Source: Paraglaciecola sp. L3A3 (lineage in GTDB: Bacteria; Pseudomonadota; Gammaproteobacteria; Enterobacterales; Alteromonadaceae). Taken from it: DNA of 64,000 nucleotides. The position numbers were made by a program, and so were the translations under genes. Positions 9,394-18,951 of the stretch are shown piece after piece (position 1 is the stretch's first letter; each line of letters starts with the position of its first letter). The DNA lies in the NCBI RefSeq assembly GCF_009796765.1, contig NZ_CP047023.1, positions 2,897,501 through 2,961,500 on the forward strand. The letters are read 5' to 3'. The notes under the pieces were generated by a model. The model saw only the letters and a list, made by a program, of their open reading frames with translations. It was not told the DNA's origin and did no database searches.

Positions 9394-9677
9394 CACAATC
9401 CCCTCGCGTTAATCACTTGATACATATTTATCATAAAAGGATCGGCCTTCGCTTCCTACATAAACAAAATAAAATTTCTAATTAATTTTTAGTTAGGGAG
9501 CTTACCTAAATTCATTCGCTAAGAGGATAAGTTAGTTATTGAGACTGATACCTAAGTATCGACCTGTAGATTTTTTATTCAACTAAATGGGTGTTTAATA
9601 CATCTATCGAAACGGCAACTCCCATCTGAGTCAAGTTTCAAAATAAATTACATTCATTTAACAGAGAGAATTTAACC

Positions 9678-10073
9678 ATGTTGAAAATAGTTAAAACATC
9701 TATCGTAATCGCGACTACTTCTTTAATCTTTGCTGGCAACGCACAAGCTGATGTTGGCGAAGCATTACAAAATATTTGCACTATCGTTAAAGCAGACGAT
9801 AAAGGCGAACTACGTAAAAAAATGAAACGTGTGCAATCTGACTTTAGCCTACGTATTAAAGATTATTATTCAGGTGTTTCTTGTGGTGGTAACAGCTTAA
9901 TTCGCACCGCTATGCTTAACAATGCAGTAGAAACAGGTACCTTAATGGTGAAAAAAATGCCTAAAAGTGACTTAAGTGCACCAGAAAATGATGGAAAAAC
10001 TATTACTGCATGGGCCGCCGAAAATGGCCTAGCGAATTCCCCTATTGCCGCTGTATTAAAAGATCGTATCTAA
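9678..10073 (+). CDS. DUF3718 family small secreted protein
   Basis: A 131-residue protein with a clear signal peptide (residues 1-24, ending NAQA). The mature part has two Cys (near residues 34 and 74) that could form a disulfide, basic KKMKRVQSDFSLRIKDYYSG, and CGGNSLIRTAMLNNAVETG. This matches the DUF3718 type common in Alteromonadales, of unknown function. It has its own terminator 70 bases downstream and stands alone, so it is monocistronic. Ribosome site AGAGAG precedes the ATG. Confidence 0.72.
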   Translation: MLKIVKTSIVIATTSLIFAGNAQADVGEALQNICTIVKADDKGELRKKMKRVQSDFSLRIKDYYSGVSCGGNSLIRTAMLNNAVETGTLMVKKMPKSDLSAPENDGKTITAWAAENGLANSPIAAVLKDRI

Positions 10074-10151
10074 TTGAGCAAAGACTTAGCTAATCCTAGG
10101 TTTCAAACCGTTCAACATGGTGGTTGGTATTAACCTACCGACCTTAAAAAT

Positions 10152-10178
10152 CGGCCTCATTTGAGGCCGTTTTTTTTT
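10152..10178 (+). terminator. Rho-independent terminator after the DUF3718 gene
   Basis: CGGCCTCA and TGAGGCCG form an 8-bp stem over a two-base loop (10152-10169), followed by nine T (10170-10178). It ends the plus-strand transcript before the xylanase gene. Confidence 0.9.
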
Positions 10179-10302
10179 GCGCAACAAAAAAATACCGTTT
10201 TTTTTAACAATTAGTTAAAGGTATTACTTTATTTCTCAAAGCAGATGACGGAATTCATCCCCTTGTTATACTGAATTCCACTTGAAAAAAGAGAATTGAA
10301 GT

Positions 10303-11472
10303 ATGTACAACAAGCCATCATCAAACATAAAAAGAAATATTATAGCTATGTCATTAATCACTTTAATGACCTCATCATGTAACATGAAATCTGAATATAC
10401 GGCCTCTGAAATGAGTCTGAAAGATGCCTACGCAGGTAAATTTTTAATAGGTGCAACCATGAACAACGACATGGTAGCCGACCATTCCCTAGCCAATACT
10501 CAAATAGTAAAAGATCACTTTTCTTCTGCCACTATGGATAACTCATTTAAATGGGGACCATTTAATCCTGAGCCAAATGTCTATAACTTAACTGGGCCAA
10601 AGAATTTTGCCAATTTCACCCATAACAATGGAATTACGCCTGTAGGACATGTTTTGTTTTGGCATAGTCAGACTCCAGATTGGGTGTTTAAAGACAGTGA
10701 AGGCAACCTTCTAACGCGAGAAGCTCTATTACAAAGAATGCGAGAAAGAGCAAAGTTTATGGCCGAGAATTTTGGCGATAAAATAAAAGTATGGGATGTG
10801 GTAAATGAAGCAATTGAGGATGACGGCAGTTTACGCCGCTCACTTTACAATAAAATCATTGGTGACGATTTCATAGAACAAGCGTTTATTATTGCTAATG
10901 AGGAGTTACCCGCTGGCTCAACAAAAATTTACAACGACTATGGCATGACTCGTAAGGGCCGTGTAGACACAGTTATCAAAATGGTTAATGATTTTAAAGC
11001 GAGAAACATTCCAATCGATGCAATTGGTATTCAAGGTCACTGGTCAATGACCAGTCCTAGTTTAGCAGAAATCGATGCTAATTTTACCGCATTGGCTGCT
11101 ACTGGTTTGCAACTGCATATTACTGAACTAGATATTGACTATTTAGGCCGCGAAAACTTATGGGGCGCAAATGTAGATATTAAAAAGCGAGTTGCGAATA
11201 AAGAAAATAATCCGTATCCAGACGGAAATTTCCCTGCCAGCGCAGATAAAGCTTTAGGTGCAAGATATGCCGCTATATTTGGTATGTTTCTTAAACACCA
11301 TAAAAATATCGATAGAGTGACGTTTTGGGGAGTAACAGATGCAGACTCTTGGCTTAATAGCTGGCCGGTATCAGGTCGAACAAATTATCCACTGCTATTT
11401 AATCGAGATGCAAGCCCTAAAGAAGCATTAACACAAGTCATTAATGTTGGCTTAAATTATAAAGAAAAATAA
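10303..11472 (+). CDS. GH10 endo-1,4-beta-xylanase, probable lipoprotein
   Basis: A 389-residue GH10 enzyme that hydrolyses internal beta-1,4 bonds of xylan by retention. Visible signatures: GHVLFWHSQTPDW near 115-127, acid/base Glu169 in WDVVNEA, nucleophile Glu275 in HITELDIDY, and VTFWGVTDADSWL near the end. The N-terminus has a basic start and a hydrophobic run, ending TSSC with Cys26. That resembles a lipobox but has Thr at -3, so lipid anchoring is likely, not certain. It is flanked by terminators on both sides and is thus a single-gene unit. The converging ThuA and symporter genes may serve uptake or use of the products. Confidence 0.95.
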   Translation: MYNKPSSNIKRNIIAMSLITLMTSSCNMKSEYTASEMSLKDAYAGKFLIGATMNNDMVADHSLANTQIVKDHFSSATMDNSFKWGPFNPEPNVYNLTGPKNFANFTHNNGITPVGHVLFWHSQTPDWVFKDSEGNLLTREALLQRMRERAKFMAENFGDKIKVWDVVNEAIEDDGSLRRSLYNKIIGDDFIEQAFIIANEELPAGSTKIYNDYGMTRKGRVDTVIKMVNDFKARNIPIDAIGIQGHWSMTSPSLAEIDANFTALAATGLQLHITELDIDYLGRENLWGANVDIKKRVANKENNPYPDGNFPASADKALGARYAAIFGMFLKHHKNIDRVTFWGVTDADSWLNSWPVSGRTNYPLLFNRDASPKEALTQVINVGLNYKEK

Positions 11473-11490
11473 CAAAACCGTCTCTTAAAT

Positions 11491-11522
11491 CAAAAATACC
11501 GGATCCAATCCGGTATTTTTTT
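11491..11522. terminator. Bidirectional terminator between xylanase and thuA-like gene
   Basis: AAAATACCGGA and TCCGGTATTTT form an 11-bp stem with loop TCCAA (11494-11520 core), with A run before and T run after. It can serve both converging genes. Confidence 0.88.
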
Positions 11523-11547
11523 ATCTTATTGATGATATGAAATCACA

Positions 11548-12318
11548 CTATTTTTTCATGCCTTTACCTGTTGCAGCCCAGTAAATTCCACCAAAAATAT
11601 GTTCTTGAAAGGCTTTATTACTATAAGTAGCGGGCATATGCCCCAAAGCAGTGTAAAACGAACGGCCCCCTTCGATATTTTGATACCAAGCAACCGGATG
11701 AAAATCGCCTAAACCTTTACCGATCTTGTCTCCCCACTGTACCTTAGGATCATAGGTAGACTCATCTACTGACAATATATATTGTAAGTTAGGGCTCAAT
11801 TCTTCACCAAATTCGTACCACTCTTCAGTCCATAAACCTGATTCTGGAAAATACTCTAACCCAGGAAAACTATTATTAATAACAGACATACGTGCAGTTT
11901 GTATCTGAGGGTGAATATGGAAACGTCTTCCCACTAATTTACCAAACCAGGGCCAGCCATATTCAGTATCACTGGCGCTGTGAATACCCACAAAACCATT
12001 ACCCGCTTGAATAAAGCCTTTTAATGCCGCTTGTTGTTGATCATTAAGAATATCACCTGTCGTTTGTAAAAATATAACAGCTTGATATTGCTTGAGATTT
12101 TCAGGTTTGAACTGATTGGCATCTTCATGCCATACCACTTCAAAATGGTGATTTTGGGCAATTAATTTAATTGCGTCTACGCCTTCATTCACTGACTTAT
12201 GATGCCAAGCGGCAGACTTTGTAAACAAAAGCACTTTAAACTGTTCTGCAAAGCTACTAGTACTTAATAAGCAAGTAACTAAAACAAGCATTCGGATCCT
12301 AGTAAATATTTTCAACAT
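11548..12318 (-). CDS. ThuA domain (trehalose-utilization-like) secreted protein
   Basis: A 256-residue protein with signal peptide (about 1-24, SSFA). The single domain is the class-I-glutamine-amidotransferase-like ThuA fold: FKVLLFTKSAAWHHKSV, QAVIFLQTTGDIL, FVGIHSASDTEY and the closing SFYTALGHMPATY. ThuA proteins are linked genetically to sugar use (trehalose and related disaccharides), but the reaction is not settled. I start at ATG 12318: GGAG lies six bases upstream, inside the codons of an in-frame ATG at 12330 that lacks its own site. A terminator-like hairpin stands directly upstream. Confidence 0.85.
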   Translation of the reverse strand: MLKIFTRIRMLVLVTCLLSTSSFAEQFKVLLFTKSAAWHHKSVNEGVDAIKLIAQNHHFEVVWHEDANQFKPENLKQYQAVIFLQTTGDILNDQQQAALKGFIQAGNGFVGIHSASDTEYGWPWFGKLVGRRFHIHPQIQTARMSVINNSFPGLEYFPESGLWTEEWYEFGEELSPNLQYILSVDESTYDPKVQWGDKIGKGLGDFHPVAWYQNIEGGRSFYTALGHMPATYSNKAFQEHIFGGIYWAATGKGMKK

Positions 12319-12330
12319 AATTTTCTCCAT

Positions 12331-12358
12331 AAAAAAGGGCTAACAAATTGTTAACCCT
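12331..12358 (-). terminator. Terminator or attenuator between symporter gene and thuA-like gene
   Basis: On the minus strand AGGGTTAACA and TGTTAGCCCT pair over 10 bp (one G-T wobble) and are followed directly by TTTTTT. The T run ends one base before the upstream in-frame ATG of the thuA-like gene, so the hairpin sits where it could limit read-through from the symporter gene. Confidence 0.7.
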
Positions 12359-12379
12359 GATAAATAACAAACTTAAGTT

Positions 12380-13990
12380 TTACTTAGAAAATGCTGCGTA
12401 GATTGCCACAACAGCAATAACAAGGATAATACTTGCTATTTTAGTGCCTTTCCAAGGTGTCATGTCAATTGGTGTATTGGTAGTAATTTCCCACTCAACT
12501 TCCCGTGGAGCAACTTTAGAGCCAACAAACATAATTAACATTAAAACACCAAATACAATACCCATAGTGTGAAAATTACTAATACCTGTCAACTGTGAGG
12601 TATTGGCACCTTCATTTAAAGCTGGGTACACGATTAATAACCCGATCATGACAACCAACCCTATTACCATAGAGTAAAAAGCGGCTACAGAAGGGACTCG
12701 TTTGTTTAGCATTCCCATTACAACTACTGAAAAGATTGGAATAGCATAAATACCATTCATAGTTTGTAAGTAACTGAAAATACTTGATGTTTTAGATAAT
12801 AACGGCGCACCAAACATAGCTGCAATGGCAATGATTGTGACGAATAGTTTCGCGGTTTTAACCGTTTGTTCATCACTGGCCGTTGGGTTTATCACATGCT
12901 TGTATAATCCTATCGAGAATAACGCAGAGGTAGAATTAAGCGCAGCGTTAAATGAACTTAAAATAGCGCCAACCATTACTGCGGCAAAAAAGCCTGTTAA
13001 TTGAGCAGGAAGGACATCAGCAACCAATTTACCGTAAGCGTCATCGTTACTTACACCTTGACCAAAGTATAAATGATAAGCAACTAAGCCTGGCAATACT
13101 AAATAAATAGGCCCAAGTAATTTTAATGCTCCGGTCAACAGCACACCTTTCTGACCTTCAGCTAAACTACTTGCTCCAAATGTACGTTGGATAATTTGCT
13201 GGTTAGTACACCAATAAAACAAATTAAGTAAAGCAACCCCTGTGAAGATTGTTGAAAACGGTACTTCAGAATCTAATCCTTCAGCGCCTGTTGAATCCAT
13301 ACGCTCAGGGTGAACTGTATTTAGAGTATCCCAACCGCCCATGATCCCGCCATCCCCACCTAATACATATAGTGCAAATGCTGCAATCATGAAGCCACCA
13401 ATCAATAAACCAATGCCATTAATGGTATCAAGTACAGCTAATGTGCGAAGGCCGCCAAATCTCGAGTACATCATGCCAGCTAGGCCAATTCCGATACAGG
13501 TAACGGTTAATAAAGTGAACTCACTTTCAATGCCTGTTAGATTATGTAAATCCATCATGTTAATTAGGCCTTTGGCGCCACTGTATAAAACAATAGGAAT
13601 TAACAAGAAAGCATAAGCGGCAAGAAAAATTGAGTTAGCTAATGTTTGCGTACGTCCGTCAAAACGTTGCTCTAGAAATTGAGGAACAGTGGTGATACCT
13701 GAACGTAAAAACTTAGGTAAAAAATATGCGGCCATTAATACTAAAGCAAGCACTGCAATAACTTCCCAAGCCATTACACTTAAGCCGTTTTTATAAGCAG
13801 AACCATTTAAACCAACCATTTGTTCGGTTGATAAATTGGTCAGCAGAAGAGAGCCTGCAATAATTGGGAAGGTTAAACTTCTGCCACCCAAAAAGTAGCC
13901 TTCGCTACTTTTATTTTCGTAATTTCGAGTTAAATACCAGGTAAGGCCAGCAGCAAAAAGTGTAAAAAGTAAAAAAGAGACTATCGTCAT
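12380..13990 (-). CDS. SSS-family sodium/solute symporter (SLC5-like sugar transporter)
   Basis: A 536-residue membrane protein with about 14 hydrophobic segments. It carries family blocks such as SEGYFLGGRSLTFPIIAGSL near the start, WYLTRNYENKS, and the motif MAAYFLPKFLRSGITTVPQFLEQRFDG. The SSS family couples solute entry to sodium. Subfamily resemblance (SGLT-like, with FYWCTNQQIIQRTFGASSLAEG) points to sugars. I use ATG 13990; a GTG three codons upstream is possible and neither has a clear ribosome site. Neighbours (ThuA protein, xylanase) fit a role in sugar uptake, but the substrate is not readable. Confidence 0.9.
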   Translation of the reverse strand: MTIVSFLLFTLFAAGLTWYLTRNYENKSSEGYFLGGRSLTFPIIAGSLLLTNLSTEQMVGLNGSAYKNGLSVMAWEVIAVLALVLMAAYFLPKFLRSGITTVPQFLEQRFDGRTQTLANSIFLAAYAFLLIPIVLYSGAKGLINMMDLHNLTGIESEFTLLTVTCIGIGLAGMMYSRFGGLRTLAVLDTINGIGLLIGGFMIAAFALYVLGGDGGIMGGWDTLNTVHPERMDSTGAEGLDSEVPFSTIFTGVALLNLFYWCTNQQIIQRTFGASSLAEGQKGVLLTGALKLLGPIYLVLPGLVAYHLYFGQGVSNDDAYGKLVADVLPAQLTGFFAAVMVGAILSSFNAALNSTSALFSIGLYKHVINPTASDEQTVKTAKLFVTIIAIAAMFGAPLLSKTSSIFSYLQTMNGIYAIPIFSVVVMGMLNKRVPSVAAFYSMVIGLVVMIGLLIVYPALNEGANTSQLTGISNFHTMGIVFGVLMLIMFVGSKVAPREVEWEITTNTPIDMTPWKGTKIASIILVIAVVAIYAAFSK

Positions 13991-14241
13991 AATAAGCACT
14001 ATATAATTTGTTAAAATCTACGTTAATAGATTGAAAGCATTGGTTAATATTATTGTTAAGCATATTAACATCTCAAATATGAAAAACAACCAAGCATAAG
14101 TAAAATATAAAAATCGTTTTATGATGATAAAACTGTATAAAGTTATTAATTTAAGCTGAGCTTTTCATCTAAAACAAATACATCACTAAACTAACTCATT
14201 GTATTTACCTCGCTAGACAACGGCTTATATTTATTGTGGAC

Positions 14242-15321
14242 TTAACGAACAATAGCGACAGATTTGATTAATGCCCATACCCGAGAATTAATACAAAGCT
14301 TTAGTTGTTGCACAGATTTTTTTGTAACACTCGCGATCAATCGGCTATTCCCTACTTTTAAAGTCACTAATTGCATTGCAGGATGCTGAGCATCTGAAAG
14401 TGCTAATACACTGCATTCAAAGACGTTAAGTACGCTTAAATCCGCAGGGCGGCTAATACTAATACTGATATCGCTAGATAAAACCCTGATACGTAAATTC
14501 TCACCTAGTACATATTGATTATCAGTTGCATATAAAACACCACCATCAAATGCGAAGCGAACCAAATCCCAATTTCGCTCATGTTCGATCACTTTACATT
14601 CAATCACAACTCCCACTTCTTCAGACATACCAAATGGTAAATCTATACGTGAAAATAATTCACTCACAGAACCTTTTGCTTCTAAGCATCCTTGTTTTAA
14701 AACAACTATATAGTCAGCCAAACGTATTACTTCATCTATTGCATGTGTGACATACAAAATAGGTAGTTTAAACTCAATAACAAGCCGCTCTAAATAAGGT
14801 AGAATTTCTTGTTTTCTACTTTTATCTAAGGACGCTAAAGGCTCATCCATCAGTAACAGTTTTGGTTGCATCAATATCGCTCTCGCGATCGCAATACGCT
14901 GACGTTCTCCACCAGAAAGTTGTTGAGGGTATTGATCAAGCGCAGCTTCAACACCCAATACATTAATCACCTTATCGAAAAAACTTTGCTTATGTTTGTA
15001 TAAAGAACGTTTTTGTCCGTAAGCAAGATTTTGTCTCGCACTAAGATGAGAAAACAGACTAGCTTCTTGAAATACATAACCAATATCTCTTTTATGGGTA
15101 GCCACAAAAGTGTGATTATCCTGCCAAATATCTCCATTAACTGAACAATAACCATTTTTTGCTTTTTCTAGGCCGGCAATACAACGTAAAAAAGATGTTT
15201 TCCCGGAACCAGAGTCACCTATTACAGCGGTAACTCCCTGACAAGGGATGCTGACATCTATATCTAAAAACGGTTTATCTTCACCTAATGTAAATTTAAC
15301 GATTATTTGTGAATTTTTCAT
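14242..15321 (-). CDS. modC: Molybdate ABC transporter ATP-binding protein
   Basis: A 359-residue ATPase of the ModC type. Near the N-terminus is Walker A GDSGSGKT; a QEASLF Q-loop, the signature LSGGERQR, Walker B LLLMDEP and H-loop YVTHAIDE follow. The C-terminal third (from about residue 230) is a TOBE/Mop-like molybdate-binding domain, ending RVWALIKSVAIVR. It energises molybdate import with ModA and ModB. ATG 15321 is chosen; a TTG at 15333 would add four residues and sits 3 bases after the modB stop. Third gene of modABC. Confidence 0.95.
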   Translation of the reverse strand: MKNSQIIVKFTLGEDKPFLDIDVSIPCQGVTAVIGDSGSGKTSFLRCIAGLEKAKNGYCSVNGDIWQDNHTFVATHKRDIGYVFQEASLFSHLSARQNLAYGQKRSLYKHKQSFFDKVINVLGVEAALDQYPQQLSGGERQRIAIARAILMQPKLLLMDEPLASLDKSRKQEILPYLERLVIEFKLPILYVTHAIDEVIRLADYIVVLKQGCLEAKGSVSELFSRIDLPFGMSEEVGVVIECKVIEHERNWDLVRFAFDGGVLYATDNQYVLGENLRIRVLSSDISISISRPADLSVLNVFECSVLALSDAQHPAMQLVTLKVGNSRLIASVTKKSVQQLKLCINSRVWALIKSVAIVR

Positions 15322-15336
15322 AATGTAAGTCAATTT

Positions 15337-16032
15337 TCATTTGCCATCCCACACTGTTAAAGCACTGGCATCTTTTTTAAAACAATAAAGTGCTAACAAA
15401 ACCGTAAAAGAAAAAATAAGCATAACTGCAGATAATGAATGGGCCTTTAAATAATCGAGAGCTTCAACATGATCATATATTTGTACAGACACCACTTTTG
15501 TCTCTCCAGTAATATTACCCCCGATCATTAATACAATACCGAATTCGCCAACAGTATGAGCAAAACCTAATACCGCCGCCGTAATAAACCCAGGTTTGGC
15601 TAATGGTATAACCACACTGAAGAATCGGTCTATAGGCCCAGCTCTCAATGTAGCGGCAACCTCTAACGGTCTATTACCTATGGCTTCAATAGAATTTTGA
15701 ATGGGTTGTACAACAAAGGGTAACGAATAAACCATAGAGGCAATCACTAATCCCCAAAATGTAAAAGGTAGTGTGCCTAATCCTAATGACTCAGTGAATT
15801 GCCCCACTACACCATTTGGCCCCATTGTCATTAACAAATAAAAACCTAAAACAGTTGGCGGCAAGACTAACGGTAAAGCAACAACAGCAGAAATGGGGCC
15901 TTTTAACCAAGATGAGGTTTTTGCTAACCACCATGCCAAAGGAGTACCGACTACCAGTAACAAACTGGTTACTGTGCTGGCTAATTGTATAGTTAACCAA
16001 ATAGTTTGTAAGTCATCATGGGTTAAATTCAT
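15337..16032 (-). CDS. modB: Molybdate ABC transporter permease
   Basis: A 231-residue inner-membrane protein with about five hydrophobic segments. It carries the permease EAA-type loop [26 protein letters not shown] near 143-168 and the ModB-typical [17 protein letters not shown]. It forms the channel for molybdate with ModC. Its start overlaps the modA stop by four bases, so the two are coupled. Confidence 0.95.
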   Translation of the reverse strand: MNLTHDDLQTIWLTIQLASTVTSLLLVVGTPLAWWLAKTSSWLKGPISAVVALPLVLPPTVLGFYLLMTMGPNGVVGQFTESLGLGTLPFTFWGLVIASMVYSLPFVVQPIQNSIEAIGNRPLEVAATLRAGPIDRFFSVVIPLAKPGFITAAVLGFAHTVGEFGIVLMIGGNITGETKVVSVQIYDHVEALDYLKAHSLSAVMLIFSFTVLLALYCFKKDASALTVWDGK

Positions 16033-16808
16033 AAATCAGTATCCAACTGACTATCTTTAGCTATTTTATAGCCACTAGTAGCAATAATAGAAGACGCTTT
16101 AGCAGAATGGATAAATTGCATAAATTCATCTGCAGCCGGATTATGTTTAGCTCGATTTAACCACACCAGATCTTGGCGAATTGGTTGATACAAAGCAGCG
16201 GGAACAAGCCAGATACTAAACTCGGACAAAGCTTTTGGATCCTTTAATTGGGACAAGGCAACAAAACCTAATTCAGCATTTCCTGAGCTAATAAAATGCA
16301 ACGTTTGCATAATATTCTCTCCTTGAACCCACTTCGGTAAGGTTTGTTCTGTTAAGCCTAGATTTTCAATTGTTTGTTGTGCAGCTAAACCATATGGGGC
16401 AAGTCTAGGGTTGGCAATCGCTAATTTAGTGAAGTTCCCTTGCATTAACTTTTGTTTAATATTTAATAATTTATCATGCTTATTAGACCATAAAATCAAC
16501 TGACCTAAAGCATAAGTAAACCGACTTCCCGTTACTATTAGCCCCTCTTTTTCAAGTAATAAAGGTTTATCTGAATCCGCAGAAAAAAACACATCAAAAG
16601 GAGCTCCATGCTTAATTTGTGCATATAATTTACCCGACGAAGCAAAAGATAAACTGACTGTATGCTCTGAGTTTGTTTCGAATTCTTTTACTAACACTTT
16701 CATTGTTTGAGTAAAATTAGACGCAACTGCAATATGCACCTTTTCAGCATTAATATCAAAGCTGATAATAAACAGGAAAATAAAGGCAGGTATTATTTTT
16801 AGAAACAT
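16029..16808 (-). CDS. modA: Molybdate-binding periplasmic protein
   Basis: A 259-residue binding protein with signal peptide (about 1-21). ModA features: VAVASNF-type opening (here [15 protein letters not shown]), [36 protein letters not shown], and [17 protein letters not shown]. It captures molybdate or tungstate in the periplasm. First gene of modABC. The 190-base AT-rich gap to the divergent binding-protein gene should carry both promoters; I did not identify a ModE operator. Confidence 0.94.
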   Translation of the reverse strand: MFLKIIPAFIFLFIISFDINAEKVHIAVASNFTQTMKVLVKEFETNSEHTVSLSFASSGKLYAQIKHGAPFDVFFSADSDKPLLLEKEGLIVTGSRFTYALGQLILWSNKHDKLLNIKQKLMQGNFTKLAIANPRLAPYGLAAQQTIENLGLTEQTLPKWVQGENIMQTLHFISSGNAELGFVALSQLKDPKALSEFSIWLVPAALYQPIRQDLVWLNRAKHNPAADEFMQFIHSAKASSIIATSGYKIAKDSQLDTDL

Positions 16809-16998
16809 TTTAGGACTTAAAAACAGGCAAAGGATTAATTATAAGTTATTGTGACCTATAGTGAATTATACAGTCTATTATCACAAGTTTTGATTAGATA
16901 AATAATGGTTTTAGTAAAACTAACTTGGGTTAAATTGGTAAAATAGATAACAATTTATTATCATAGCGACAATTTAAAAATTATAAATTTTCTCTACA

Positions 16999-17739
16999 AT
17001 GCACTGTTGTTTAATATCTTTTTTTACTCGTTATTTAGTTTTAGGCATTTTATCATTTTCAGCAAATTGTTTGGCTGAAAATGAATCACTGCAAGTCGTG
17101 ACTGAGTTATCTCCACCTTATCAAACAATAACAAAAAACCAAGTATCTGGTTCGGCAACACAACTAGTGAAAGATATTTTGTCTGCAGCTGAGATCCCAG
17201 CATCATTTGACATGTACCCTTGGGCAAGAGCTTATGCTAAAGCTCTAAATGAACCCAACACCCTAATTTATTCGATGGCTAAAACAACGCAGCGCAGTGA
17301 ATTATTTCATTGGTTATTTCCTGTTGCTCACTATAAATTTGGTTTAGTTGCAATGAGTGCAAGAGCTGACTTGAAGATAAAGAATTTAAATCAATTGTCA
17401 AACTTTGTCCTTGCAGTACAGCGAGATGACATTGCTCATCACTGGGCGATAGAACAGGGTTTAGAAGAAGGGAAACATTTAATTATATGTTCAGATATTG
17501 GTTGTTCTTGGCAATTATTACTAAAAAACAAAGTAGATTTTATAGTCGAATCCCCAGAATTAATCGATAGTATGCTTGCTAAATATTCATTACCAACAAA
17601 CTTGGCCGAATATGTCATAGCGATTCCGGAATTAGAATTAACAGGTTATCTTGCTGCAAACAAAAATATAGATACGAAACTACTAAGAAAATTAAAGTTA
17701 ACCATTAAAAACAAAGATCTTTCACCCAAAAAGAAGTAA
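16999..17739 (+). CDS. Periplasmic solute-binding protein (SBP family 3-like)
   Basis: A 246-residue protein with signal peptide (about 1-26). It has the family-3 opening LQVVTELSPPYQTITKNQVSGSA, then YPWARAYAKALNEPNTLIYSMAKTTQRSELFHW. Such stand-alone members of Alteromonadales resemble amino-acid-binding proteins but often lack transporter partners. None is adjacent here: the next gene, 48 bases on, is pqiA. Ligand unknown. It could share a transcript with the pqi operon. Confidence 0.75.
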   Translation: MHCCLISFFTRYLVLGILSFSANCLAENESLQVVTELSPPYQTITKNQVSGSATQLVKDILSAAEIPASFDMYPWARAYAKALNEPNTLIYSMAKTTQRSELFHWLFPVAHYKFGLVAMSARADLKIKNLNQLSNFVLAVQRDDIAHHWAIEQGLEEGKHLIICSDIGCSWQLLLKNKVDFIVESPELIDSMLAKYSLPTNLAEYVIAIPELELTGYLAANKNIDTKLLRKLKLTIKNKDLSPKKK

Positions 17740-17787
17740 GTTAGCTATGCATTAACTGTGATTAATTAATATTATTTAGGGGGTAAC

Positions 17788-18951
17788 GTGTCAGTATCAA
17801 ACAACCCCTCTCCAACTAGTCAGCAAATATATTGTCACCAATGTGATTATTTAGTAAATGTACCTCCACTTCGTCATAAACAAGCGGCCCTATGTCCAAG
17901 ATGTAGATTTAACTTAACCACTTACCATGATAATGCTGGACAGAAAATAATTGCTCTAGCCCTTTGCGCTTTAATTTTTTTAGTCGCGGCACTTAGTTTC
18001 AAATTTTTGTCTTTTAGTGCTAATGGTCAATCCCAATCCATCGAATTATTAGGCAGTTTTATAATATTAGTTGAACAAGATTATGCATTACTTGCCTTGA
18101 TAGAAGCGATTTTTATGTTAATTCTTCCGGCTTGCATACTATTATCTTTGCTTTATTTACTGATACCTATCCATTTTGGCTATTCGCCACCTAAAGCCCG
18201 TCTGATATTAAATGCTATATTTAAATTGCTGCCTTGGGCAATGGCAGAAGTTTTCCTCATTGGAGTATTAATAAGTTTGATTAAAATTATGTCGATAGCC
18301 GATATTGATATTGGTTTATCGTTTTATGCATATGTCTTGTTTATTATTTTCATGACTATTTGTTTATTATATGTAGATAAATACCAACTCAAACAGATGA
18401 TTAATTTATCCGAAAACCAAACGAAGATGCCCGCCCCCCCATCGCAAAGTATTCAGACAACTTGGGCTTTAATCGCTACATCCATATTGTTATATATTCC
18501 AGCCAACACTCTACCGATAATGTACACCAATGTTTTAGGTGATAGCCAATCGAGTACAATTTTAGGTGGTGTAGTTATTTTGTGGCAAATGGGCTCCTAC
18601 CCTATCGCTATTATCATATTCTTCGCAAGTGTCATGGTTCCATTAGCCAAATTAGTTATTCTTTGCTGGTTAAACTATTCAGTTCAAACTCAGCAACAAC
18701 ATAATTTGCAAGAAAGAATGTTTTACTATCGCATAACTGAGTTTATTGGTCGGTGGTCCATGATAGATGTTTTTGTTGTGGCAATCTTAGTCAGCTTGAT
18801 TCAATTAGGTAATATCATGAATATAATGCCTGGCCACGCAGCAATAGCATTTTGTGGTGTAGTCATAACCACCATGCTAGCGGCCATGACTTTTGATTCA
18901 AAGCTAATATGGCAACATACACAAACTAAAGTGATAAGGGTTAATCAATAA
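17788..18951 (+). CDS. pqiA: PqiA-type integral membrane protein
   Basis: A 387-residue protein with two four-to-five-helix PqiA modules. The first is preceded by a zinc-ribbon pair, CHQCDYLVNVPPLRHKQAALCPRC at about 17-40; the second copy lacks the cysteines. PqiA is the inner-membrane partner of the MCE protein PqiB in an envelope-spanning lipid-transport system. GTG start with AGGGGG five bases upstream. The stop is followed immediately by the pqiB ATG. Confidence 0.9.
   Translation: MSVSNNPSPTSQQIYCHQCDYLVNVPPLRHKQAALCPRCRFNLTTYHDNAGQKIIALALCALIFLVAALSFKFLSFSANGQSQSIELLGSFIILVEQDYALLALIEAIFMLILPACILLSLLYLLIPIHFGYSPPKARLILNAIFKLLPWAMAEVFLIGVLISLIKIMSIADIDIGLSFYAYVLFIIFMTICLLYVDKYQLKQMINLSENQTKMPAPPSQSIQTTWALIATSILLYIPANTLPIMYTNVLGDSQSSTILGGVVILWQMGSYPIAIIIFFASVMVPLAKLVILCWLNYSVQTQQQHNLQERMFYYRITEFIGRWSMIDVFVVAILVSLIQLGNIMNIMPGHAAIAFCGVVITTMLAAMTFDSKLIWQHTQTKVIRVNQ

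Noticed and set aside
14242-16808. A molybdenum-cofactor riboswitch or ModE site before modA
   Set aside because: I looked in 16809-16998 and saw only AT-rich sequence without a recognisable structure.
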